64,000 nt of DNA from Prolixibacter sp. NT017 (GTDB lineage Bacteria > Bacteroidota > Bacteroidia > Bacteroidales > Prolixibacteraceae). The stretch spans positions 4,712,001-4,776,000 of the forward strand of contig NZ_BLAV01000001.1 of assembly GCF_009617875.1 (NCBI RefSeq), written 5' to 3'. The notes under the pieces are model-generated. The model worked only from the letters and a program-made list of their open reading frames with translations, was not told the DNA's origin and did no database searches. Within the stretch, counting starts at the first letter, position 1. Each line of letters opens with the position of its first letter. The translations under genes and the position numbers were made by a program. Below, in pieces: positions 49,896-57,717 of the stretch.

Positions 49896-50825
49896 ATGGA
49901 CACGGAAAAAGCCACATACAGCGAGCGCATCAAAGAAGAAGCGAAACGGCTCGGTTTTACTGATTGCGGTATTGCAGCCGTCGAACATCTCGAGGAAGAG
50001 GAGGCCCGTTTGTTGCAATGGCTTGAAAAAGGTATGAACGGGCAGATGGGCTACATGGAGCGAAATGTGGAGAAACGTCTCGACCCGGGAAAATTGGTGG
50101 AAGGCGCCCGTTCTGTGGTTTCGGTTATTCTTAATTATTATCCGGGCGAAACGCAAAAGGTAGAAGATGCGCCGGTAATTTCAAAATATGCTTACGGAAC
50201 GGATTATCACTTTGTCATCAAAGACAAACTGAAAAGCCTGATGCGATTTATTCAGGAAGAGATTGCTCCTTGTTCCGGACGACCATTTGTCGATTCGGCG
50301 CCGGTTCTGGATCGGGCGTGGGCACGTCGGGCGGGACTCGGCTGGATTGGTAAGAACTCCCATCTTATTTCGCCTAAGCATGGCTCTTTCTTTTTTATTG
50401 GTGAACTCATCATCGATTTGGAACTGGCGTATGACAAACCAGCTGACACTGATTTCTGCGGCTCTTGCACCCGCTGTATCGATGCCTGTCCGACCAAAGC
50501 CATTGTGGCTCCTCATACCATTGATGCCCGGAAATGCATCTCCTACCTAACGATTGAAAATCGCGAAGAAATTCCCGAAGCTTTTAAAGGCCAGCTGCAG
50601 GACCGAATGTATGGCTGCGACATCTGTCAGGATGTTTGTCCGTGGAACCGGACTCCTGCTACTCATAATGTCGAAGCATTCAAACCCAAGCCCGAACTGC
50701 TCGAAATGTCACGCGCTGAATGGAAAGAGCTGGACCGGGAACACTTCAATCAACTCTTCCGTAAATCGGCGGTAAAACGAGCCGGTTTTAAAGGCCTTCG
50801 TCGTAACATCGATTTTTTAGATTAA
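49896..50825 (+). CDS. queG: Epoxyqueuosine reductase
   Basis: 309 residues. Last step of queuosine synthesis on tRNA, using cobalamin and two [4Fe-4S] clusters. VDSAPVLDRAWARRAGLGWIGKN in outline is the active site; ferredoxin-like clusters are bound by Cys188, 191, 194, 198 and by Cys241, 244, 248 (CDICQDVCPWN). It is shorter than E. coli QueG and lacks the C-terminal HEAT repeats, as in many Bacteroidota. It lies just after the SUF operon but beyond its terminator. Confidence 0.94.
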   Translation: MDTEKATYSERIKEEAKRLGFTDCGIAAVEHLEEEEARLLQWLEKGMNGQMGYMERNVEKRLDPGKLVEGARSVVSVILNYYPGETQKVEDAPVISKYAYGTDYHFVIKDKLKSLMRFIQEEIAPCSGRPFVDSAPVLDRAWARRAGLGWIGKNSHLISPKHGSFFFIGELIIDLELAYDKPADTDFCGSCTRCIDACPTKAIVAPHTIDARKCISYLTIENREEIPEAFKGQLQDRMYGCDICQDVCPWNRTPATHNVEAFKPKPELLEMSRAEWKELDREHFNQLFRKSAVKRAGFKGLRRNIDFLD

Positions 50826-50888
50826 TTAAGTTTTACTCCTGCGAACTTTTTTGCACATTTAGTTAATCAAAGATGAACCCTTGTGCCA

Positions 50889-51719
50889 ATGAAGTTTGCG
50901 GAATACAAATGGGAATCGTTCGACGGACTGGACTACTATGCGGTCAGTTGGGCGCCGGATGTTTATCCGAAAGCAGTGCTGGCACTGGTCCATGGCCATG
51001 GCGATCATTGCCGCAGGTATGATCATTGGCTGAGTAAGTTTCCCGAAAAGAATCTGGCTGCTGTCGCATTCGATTACCGGGGACACGGACGATCGGGCGG
51101 AAAAAGAGGAATTCTTCGTCATTACACCGATTTTTTGCAGGATGTGGAGCTATTGGTGCGAAAAACCCGCGAATTATTCCCCGGCATCCCGGTAATCCTT
51201 TTCGGCCACAGCATGGGTGGAAACATGGCGTTGAGTTACTGTTTGCGCAGAGCTGCCGTTCCACAGCTGGCTATCATCACTTCGCCATGGATAACGTTGC
51301 GGAAAAGACCCGGTGCTGTTATGACAGCAGCTGCTTGTCTGGCCAATCGCCTGACGCCCCGTCTTACCTTTAAAACCGGACTCCGTTCACGCGATTTCTC
51401 GGAAGATGAAGAATCAGCTGATTCGCGTAGCAAAGATGAATTATTGCATAACCGCATTTCTGTCCGACTGTTTTGCGAAGTCAAGCGCGAAGGTGAATGG
51501 TTGCTGGAAAATGCTTATCGGTTGAATATACCGGTTCTGCTGATGCAGGGACTGGATGATCCCATAATGGATAGCAATGCCGGTTTGAAGCTATTCGATA
51601 ATGCCGCCGATCGGATTACCTACCGCGGATGGCACGGCGCGCGTCACCAACTGCACGATTTTGAAGGACAGGATGAGGTGCTGGAGTTTATTTTTCACTG
51701 GATAGAACAGAATATATGA
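50889..51719 (+). CDS. Alpha/beta hydrolase, monoacylglycerol lipase/lysophospholipase type
   Basis: 276 residues. Nucleophile Ser in GHSMGGNMAL, FDYRGHGRSGGKRG oxyanion region, acid in GLDDPIMD and His in GARHQLHDF. The lid region (about 130-190) is typical of the Hydrolase_4 family that acts on monoacylglycerols and lysolipids. No signal peptide, so cytoplasmic or membrane-associated. A GTG at 50883 is an alternative start two codons upstream. Its stop overlaps the next start by 4 bp (ATGA), showing coupling with the GSCFA gene. Confidence 0.85.
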   Translation: MKFAEYKWESFDGLDYYAVSWAPDVYPKAVLALVHGHGDHCRRYDHWLSKFPEKNLAAVAFDYRGHGRSGGKRGILRHYTDFLQDVELLVRKTRELFPGIPVILFGHSMGGNMALSYCLRRAAVPQLAIITSPWITLRKRPGAVMTAAACLANRLTPRLTFKTGLRSRDFSEDEESADSRSKDELLHNRISVRLFCEVKREGEWLLENAYRLNIPVLLMQGLDDPIMDSNAGLKLFDNAADRITYRGWHGARHQLHDFEGQDEVLEFIFHWIEQNI

Positions 51720-52711
51720 GCCGATTCAGGACGAAAATAGATTTACCGGAATACAAGAAGAAGCTCGACTACCGTGAAAAAATCGTGCTGATGGGATCAT
51801 GCTTTGCCGAAAATATTGGGGAAAAGCTCACCAGCCGCTGTTTTCCGGTCGATGTTAATCCGTTCGGAATTTTATACAACCCGGTTTCTGTGGGGAATAG
51901 CCTGGAAATTCTAATGGAGCAAAAGAGATTTGAAGATGAAGATATCTTTTTTGCTAACGGACGATGGAACAGCTATCACCATCATAGTCGTTTTTCCCAT
52001 CAGGATCAAAAAATCTGCCTCGAGGAAATTAACAAACGCGTAACATTTGGGGCAGAGCAACTTAGCCAGGCGGGTTTTCTTTTTATCACTTTCGGTACAG
52101 CCTGGGTGTACGAAAACCGTGACGCTCGAAAAGTAGTGTCGAATTGTCACAAGCAGCCGGCGAAGCAGTTTCACAGATACCGCTTAAATGTAGATGAAAC
52201 TGTCAACCGGTGGGAGACTTTGCTAACCCGGTTGTGGGAGATGAATCCTGGTTTGCAGGTTATTTTTACCGTAAGTCCGATACGTCACTGGAAAGATGGG
52301 GCTCACGAAAACCAAATCAGTAAATCGGTGTTGTTTCTAGTAATCGAGACCTTGTTGAATCGGTTTGAAAAGGGGCGAATAGCTTATTTCCCATCGTATG
52401 AAATTGTGATGGACGAATTGCGGGACTACCGGTTTTACGCCCCTGACATGATTCACCTGAGCGACACCGCTGTCGATTATATCTGGGAGCGCTTTTCGGA
52501 TGTTCTAATAACAAGAGATAGTTTGAGCATCATGAACAGAGTAGAAAAACTGCGACGAGCGACCGAACACCGGCCCTTCGATGAACATGGGAAAGACTAC
52601 CGCTTATTCCTTGACAATCAGTTAACACAGGCTGATAAATTGATGAAACAATACCCGTTCCTTAACATTCAAGATATTTTGGAGTATTTTCTTCGAAAAC
52701 TGAAGGAATAA
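51716..52711 (+). CDS. GSCFA-domain protein
   Basis: 331 residues. VLMGSCFAENIGEKL near residue 27 is the motif that names the family, an SGNH-hydrolase-like fold; Ser in GSCFA would be the nucleophile and the Asp/His pair may be in the DMIHLSDTAVDYI segment. HWKDGAHENQISKSVL is another conserved block. Substrates are not known; related folds are carbohydrate esterases. Overlaps the upstream hydrolase gene by 4 bp, so both probably act on the same lipid or glycan ester. Confidence 0.88.
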   Translation: MSRFRTKIDLPEYKKKLDYREKIVLMGSCFAENIGEKLTSRCFPVDVNPFGILYNPVSVGNSLEILMEQKRFEDEDIFFANGRWNSYHHHSRFSHQDQKICLEEINKRVTFGAEQLSQAGFLFITFGTAWVYENRDARKVVSNCHKQPAKQFHRYRLNVDETVNRWETLLTRLWEMNPGLQVIFTVSPIRHWKDGAHENQISKSVLFLVIETLLNRFEKGRIAYFPSYEIVMDELRDYRFYAPDMIHLSDTAVDYIWERFSDVLITRDSLSIMNRVEKLRRATEHRPFDEHGKDYRLFLDNQLTQADKLMKQYPFLNIQDILEYFLRKLKE

Positions 52712-52820
52712 ATTTTTACAGAGGTGCCAATTGCCTAAATTTTTCTGTATTTTAAATTCATTCCTATTGCGATTTTTTGGAAATTAATCGTTGAAGCGCA
52801 TTAAAATTAATTCTGCACCT

Positions 52821-54764
52821 ATGAGCTATCTGAAATTTGATAAACAGCAGTTAGTCAATCTGGAATATTCACTGCAGCGTGAATTTCTTCGCACCAACCG
52901 TGCGGGAAGTTATTCATCTTCTACTCTTGCGGGGTGCAACACCCGTAAGTATCATGGTCTGCTCGTTACTCAGTTGAACGAGCTGGACGGGGGAAGACAT
53001 GTGCTTCTTTCGTCGTTGGATGAAACAGTGATTCAGCATGACGCAGAATTTAATCTGGGAATACACAAGTTCCCGGGCGACCATTACGAGCCCCGCGGAC
53101 ACAAATATCTTCGCGATATTGAATTCAATAAAATTTCAAAGCTCACTTACCGCGTTGGTGGTGTCATTCTTTCGCGTGAGCGGATTTTGGTAGAAAAGGA
53201 AGAACAGCTTCTGATCCGATACACGCTGGAAGATGCTCATAGTCCGACAAAGCTCCGGTTCAAACCATTTCTGGCTTTTCGAAATGTTCATACACTGAGT
53301 AAAGCCAACATGTTTGCAAATACCCGTTTTGTTCCGGTTGAGAATGGAATTAAAATGCGCTTGTACGAAGGGTATCCTTTTCTGCACATGCAGTTTTCGA
53401 AAGAAGTCGATTTTGTTCCTGTGCCGGATTGGTATTTCAATATCGAATACATGAAGGAGCAAAAAAGAGGTTACGAGTTTCATGAAGACCTCTTTGTGCC
53501 GGGATATTTTGAACTTCCGATTGAGAAAGGAGAATCCATTGTTTTCTCGGCGTCGACAGCCGAAGAAAAGCCGAGCGGATTTAAGCGTCGGTTTACCAAC
53601 GAAACGAAAAAGAGAACGCCTCGCGATTCGTTTTCCAACTCGTTGCTCAATTCTGCCCAGCAGTTTCTTTGCATGCGCAATGACGGTGATGATATTATCG
53701 CCGGCTATCCATGGTATGAGTCGATTCCGCGGCAGACTTTTCTGGCGATTAACGGGATTTTACTGCGCCAGGGAAACCTGAAAACGTATGAGTCGATTCT
53801 GAAAACGCATACCAAGCGGTTAAAGGACGGCCTTTTCCCAAAATATGTTGGTGCCGGTGAAAGTGATTACGACGCAGCTGATGCACCGTTGCTGTTCTTC
53901 GTCAGTGTGCAGGAATTGAATGATTACGTAGAGAAGAAAGAGCTCTGGGAAAAGTATGGTCCGACCATGAAGAAGATACTGGCCAACTACCGGAAAGGCA
54001 CACGATTCAATATCCATATGCAGGATAACGGCTTGATTCACGCGAAAGCAGAGAATGTTGCGCTGACATGGATGGATGCTTACGTGGAAGGAAAGCCGGT
54101 TACACCGAGAGGTGGTTTGGCTGTTGAAATCAACGCACTTTGGTACAACGCGGTTTCTTATGCTCTGGAGTTGGCCGAAATTGCGGGTGATCATGCTTTT
54201 GTTGAGGAGTGGAAAGATATATCGGAAAAAATCGCCGCCTCGTTTCAGGAAACATTCTGGTGCGATGAGGAAGAATACCTGGCCGATTATGTCGATGGCG
54301 ATTACAAAGATTGGTCAGTGCGTCCCAACATGCTTTTTGCTGCCTGGCTTTCATATTCTCCTTTGTCGCGGGAGCAGAAAAAAGCCGTTATCAGCCGCGT
54401 GAAGAATGAGTTGCTTACCACCAGTGGGTTGCGATCGTTATCACCGAAAAATCAGGAATATTTGGGAATATGTGACGGCGATTTGAGTGCCCGGTCACTG
54501 GCGATGCACCAGGGAACTGTTTATCCGTTTTTTATCGGGCCTTTTGTTAAAGCGTATATAGGAATTCATAAGATGGGGGGGATGTCATTCGTGAAAAACG
54601 TTATGGAGTCCTTTGAAGAAGAAATGACAGAACATTGTATTGGAACACTTTCCGAGATGTATGACGGAAACCCGCCCCACGAGGCCCGTGGCGCTGTTTC
54701 CCAGGCATGGAATGTGGGCTCCATATTGTCGGCCATTTCGTTTCTTGATAACTATGAAGAGTAA
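52821..54764 (+). CDS. Glycogen debranching enzyme (amylo-alpha-1,6-glucosidase, GH133 type)
   Basis: 647 residues. An N-terminal beta domain (REFLRTNRAGSYSSSTLAGCNTRKYHGLLV in outline) leads to an (alpha/alpha)6 barrel: GLFPKYVGAGESDYDAADAPLLFF and ALTWMDAYVEGKPVTPRGGLAVEINALWYN carry the catalytic acids. The C-terminal AMHQGTVYPFFIGPFVKAYI is conserved. It removes alpha-1,6 glucose branches from glycogen. The ATG at 52821 is chosen over a TTG at 52791. First gene of a four-gene glucan cluster; 35 nt before the GT4 gene. Confidence 0.93.
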   Translation: MSYLKFDKQQLVNLEYSLQREFLRTNRAGSYSSSTLAGCNTRKYHGLLVTQLNELDGGRHVLLSSLDETVIQHDAEFNLGIHKFPGDHYEPRGHKYLRDIEFNKISKLTYRVGGVILSRERILVEKEEQLLIRYTLEDAHSPTKLRFKPFLAFRNVHTLSKANMFANTRFVPVENGIKMRLYEGYPFLHMQFSKEVDFVPVPDWYFNIEYMKEQKRGYEFHEDLFVPGYFELPIEKGESIVFSASTAEEKPSGFKRRFTNETKKRTPRDSFSNSLLNSAQQFLCMRNDGDDIIAGYPWYESIPRQTFLAINGILLRQGNLKTYESILKTHTKRLKDGLFPKYVGAGESDYDAADAPLLFFVSVQELNDYVEKKELWEKYGPTMKKILANYRKGTRFNIHMQDNGLIHAKAENVALTWMDAYVEGKPVTPRGGLAVEINALWYNAVSYALELAEIAGDHAFVEEWKDISEKIAASFQETFWCDEEEYLADYVDGDYKDWSVRPNMLFAAWLSYSPLSREQKKAVISRVKNELLTTSGLRSLSPKNQEYLGICDGDLSARSLAMHQGTVYPFFIGPFVKAYIGIHKMGGMSFVKNVMESFEEEMTEHCIGTLSEMYDGNPPHEARGAVSQAWNVGSILSAISFLDNYEE

Positions 54765-54799
54765 TGTCAGTTAGAAAACCCCTTAAATCGAAGAGCTGA

Positions 54800-56113
54800 A
54801 TGAAAGTATTAATGTTTGGATGGGAATTCCCTCCCCATATCAGTGGTGGCCTCGGGACTGCCAGTTACGGACTCACCAGGGGATTGGCCCATTATGATGA
54901 TGTGAATGTTCTCTTTGTTGTTCCCAAAGCTTACGGTGACGAAGATCGATCGGCTGTGGATAATATTATTGGTGCCAGCGACGTGCCGATTACACGAAAG
55001 CAAGTGAAGTTTGAGGATCTGCAGAAAAAGGTCGATTATTTTGAAGTAGATTCATCCCTGATTCCTTATGTCGGGCCGGAAGAGTTTTATAAACTGACAC
55101 AGCAAAAAGTTAGTTCACGATCGCGTTTCATTCAGACCGACTCGGAAGGACGATTACCTTTTACAGGAAAATACGGCGCCGATTTATTGCAGGAAATAGC
55201 CCGTTATGCACTTGTGGCAGATGTGATTGCCCAGGAAAATGAATTCGACCTGATTCATGCGCATGATTGGTTGGCCTATCCTGCCGGAATTGCTGCCAAA
55301 AAAGCCAGTGGAAAGCCGTTGGTTGTGCATGTGCATGCTACCGATTTCGACCGTTCGGGCGGAAGTGTTAACCCTAGTGTGTATGCTATCGAGCGCGAAG
55401 GTATGGAGGCTGCCGATAAGGTGATTACCGTGAGTAACCTGACCCGGAATATTGTTATCGATAAGTATGGTATCGATCCGGCCAAAGTTGTGACGGTTTA
55501 CAACGCTGTTGAGCCGGTTGAACGCAAACCAAGACTCGGGATAAACAAAGGGGTGGACGAGAAGATTGTGACGTTTCTCGGGCGAATTACGATGCAGAAA
55601 GGGCCGGAATATTTTATCGAAGCAGCTCACCAGGTTTTGAGGCGGATGGACAATGTCCGTTTTGTGATGGCGGGTTCCGGCGATATGATGAACAAGATGA
55701 TAAAACGTTCGGCCCAGTTGGGAATAACCGACCGCTTCCATTTTACAGGCTTTTTAAAAGGAGATGACGTATTTGATATGTTCCGTCTCAGTGATGTGTA
55801 TGTGATGCCCTCTGTATCCGAACCATTTGGAATTTCCCCGCTCGAAGCGATGATGTCCGACGTTCCGGTGATCATCTCCAAGCAATCGGGAGTAGCCGAA
55901 ATTCTGACACACGCCATTAAAGTCGATTTTTGGGATATTAACGCCATGGCCGATGCCATCTATTCGATATTAAAGTATCCTGCTTTACCTAAGATGTTTA
56001 AGAAACATGGCCGGATTGAAGTAGACCACCTGCAGTGGCGCCATTCAGCAGCGCATGTGCGCCAGGTGTATTTATCTGCTTTAGGACAGTCAACCAGTAA
56101 CAGTAACGCGTAA
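54800..56113 (+). CDS. GT4 glycosyltransferase, glycogen synthase-like
   Basis: 437 residues. MKVLMFGWEFPPHISGGLGTASYGLTRGL in outline is the nucleotide-sugar enzyme N-terminus with the GGLG loop; the C-terminal domain has FLGRITMQKGPEYFIEA and the E-x7-E motif SEPFGISPLEAM. Such enzymes in Bacteroidota are taken as glycogen synthases using UDP- or ADP-glucose; no glgC is in this window. Neighbours (debranching enzyme before, GH57 amylase 12 nt after) support a role in glycogen. Confidence 0.88.
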   Translation: MKVLMFGWEFPPHISGGLGTASYGLTRGLAHYDDVNVLFVVPKAYGDEDRSAVDNIIGASDVPITRKQVKFEDLQKKVDYFEVDSSLIPYVGPEEFYKLTQQKVSSRSRFIQTDSEGRLPFTGKYGADLLQEIARYALVADVIAQENEFDLIHAHDWLAYPAGIAAKKASGKPLVVHVHATDFDRSGGSVNPSVYAIEREGMEAADKVITVSNLTRNIVIDKYGIDPAKVVTVYNAVEPVERKPRLGINKGVDEKIVTFLGRITMQKGPEYFIEAAHQVLRRMDNVRFVMAGSGDMMNKMIKRSAQLGITDRFHFTGFLKGDDVFDMFRLSDVYVMPSVSEPFGISPLEAMMSDVPVIISKQSGVAEILTHAIKVDFWDINAMADAIYSILKYPALPKMFKKHGRIEVDHLQWRHSAAHVRQVYLSALGQSTSNSNA

Positions 56114-56125
56114 AAAGTTAGCCAT

Positions 56126-57517
56126 ATGAAATCCGTTTGTTTGTATTTTCAGATTCATCAGCCATTTCGTTACCGGAAATACCGCTTCTTTGATATTGGT
56201 AACGACCATTACTACTATGATGATTATGCCAACGAAACCATTCTGAGAAAGGTGGCAAACAATTGTTATTTGCCGGCTAACAAAGTGTTGCTGGAGCAGC
56301 TTAAGAAGCACAAAGGAAAATTTAAGATAGCCCTTTCAATCTCAGGTATCGCGCTGGAGCAATTTGAACTGTATGCGCCCGAAGTCTTGCACTCGTTTCA
56401 GGAACTGGCCGATACCGGTTATGTGGAATTTCTGTCCGAGACCTACTCTCACTCGCTTGTTTCATTATTCGATGGTGAGTCTTTCGACAGGCAGGTGAAG
56501 GAGCACGATGATAAAATTGAAGCTTATTTCGGTCAGCGTCCTACCGTTTTCCGGAATACCGAGATGATTTATTCCGATGATATTGGGGATAAGGTGTATA
56601 AAATGGGTTTCAAAGCCATGCTCACCGAAGGAGCAAAACACGTTTTGGGCTGGAAAAGTCCTAATTTCCTCTATTGTAATGCTCTTAACCCGCGGCTGAA
56701 GGTGCTGATGCGGAACTACAAACTCAGTGACGATATCTCTTTCCGCTTCTCGAATAAAGGCTGGAATGAATACCCACTGACCGCTGAGAAATTCGTGAAC
56801 TGGATGAATGCGCTCGATAAGAATGAAGAGATGATCAACCTGTTCATGGATTACGAAACATTTGGCGAACATCAGACAAAAGATTCAGGCATATTCGATT
56901 TTCTGAAGAACTTTCCGGAGGTTGCATTAAATAGTGGAGAATTTACTTTTGATACTCCTTCAGAAATTGTTGATAAGTACCAGCCCATTTCGGCAGTGCA
57001 TGTTCCGCATCCGATTTCCTGGGCGGACGAAGAGAGAGATCTTTCTGCCTGGCTCGGAAATGAGTTGCAGGAAGAAGCTTTTGGTAAATTGTATGATTTG
57101 AAGGACCGGATGTTGCGGTGTACCGATCCGGTTATGATTAAAGACTGGAACTACCTGCAAATTAGCGACCATATGTATTACATGTGTACCAAGTTCTTTT
57201 CCGACGGAGAGGTGCATATGTACTTCAATCCCTACAGCAGTCCGTACGAAGCGTTCATTAACTACATGAATGTGCTGAGCGACTTCAGGATTCGACTGAA
57301 CGCGTTAGTTCCTGAATCGGAGATCGACCGCGAAATTGCGGCTCTGAAGGAAGTCATTGACGAAAAGGAAGACCGCTTGACAAAAGCCGAAGAAGAATTG
57401 AGAAATCTGAAAAAGAAATTGAAAGAAGCCAAAGGTGCTACCTTGCCTAAGGTGGAAAAGAAGAAAACGACAAAAAAAGCAACGGCAAAGAGTAAAACGA
57501 AAAGTAAGAGTAATTGA
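56126..57517 (+). CDS. GH57 alpha-amylase-like enzyme with basic tail
   Basis: 463 residues. GH57 conserved regions are visible: YFQIHQPFR (region 1), FRNTEMIYSDDIG (nucleophile Glu), FMDYETFGEH (acid/base Asp) and HVPHPISWADEERDLSAWLGN in outline (region 5). It should act on alpha-1,4 glucan inside the cell. After residue 390 comes a coiled coil (IAALKEVIDEKEDRLTKAEEELRNL in outline) and then a Lys/Thr-rich tail of about 30 residues, not needed for catalysis. Part of the glucan cluster. Amylase versus branching activity cannot be settled by sequence alone. Confidence 0.88.
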   Translation: MKSVCLYFQIHQPFRYRKYRFFDIGNDHYYYDDYANETILRKVANNCYLPANKVLLEQLKKHKGKFKIALSISGIALEQFELYAPEVLHSFQELADTGYVEFLSETYSHSLVSLFDGESFDRQVKEHDDKIEAYFGQRPTVFRNTEMIYSDDIGDKVYKMGFKAMLTEGAKHVLGWKSPNFLYCNALNPRLKVLMRNYKLSDDISFRFSNKGWNEYPLTAEKFVNWMNALDKNEEMINLFMDYETFGEHQTKDSGIFDFLKNFPEVALNSGEFTFDTPSEIVDKYQPISAVHVPHPISWADEERDLSAWLGNELQEEAFGKLYDLKDRMLRCTDPVMIKDWNYLQISDHMYYMCTKFFSDGEVHMYFNPYSSPYEAFINYMNVLSDFRIRLNALVPESEIDREIAALKEVIDEKEDRLTKAEEELRNLKKKLKEAKGATLPKVEKKKTTKKATAKSKTKSKSN

Positions 57518-57606
57518 CAAAATAGTTCAACCTGCTTTTTGACCAGACTCACTATTCAAACCTATGTTCTAGTAATTTAACGTACAGGTAATTTGTATTG
57601 GCTAAA

Positions 57607-57616
57607 TTGCATGCAA
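57607..57616. promoter_or_regulatory. Palindrome upstream of glycogen phosphorylase
   Basis: TTGCATGCAA, a perfect 10-bp palindrome 72 nt before the phosphorylase start; a possible operator. Weak evidence. Confidence 0.25.
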
Positions 57617-57675
57617 ATTGCCGTGTGAAAGTAGTTGACCCATTATTAACCGAACTCTTGCAGAAGGAGAGTTAA

Positions 57676-57717
57676 ATGCATACGAATCATGGAAAGACAA
57701 GGAGTGAGATTTGTTAA
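57676..57717 (+). CDS. Possible 13-codon leader ORF overlapping the glgP start
   Basis: GAAGGAGA lies 5 nt before the ATG at 57676, whereas the glgP ATG at 57689 is 18 nt from it. The frame reads MHTNHGKTRSEIC and stops at 57715-57717, in a different frame from glgP and overlapping its first ten codons. It may tune glgP translation or simply be chance. Confidence 0.3.
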   Translation: MHTNHGKTRSEIC

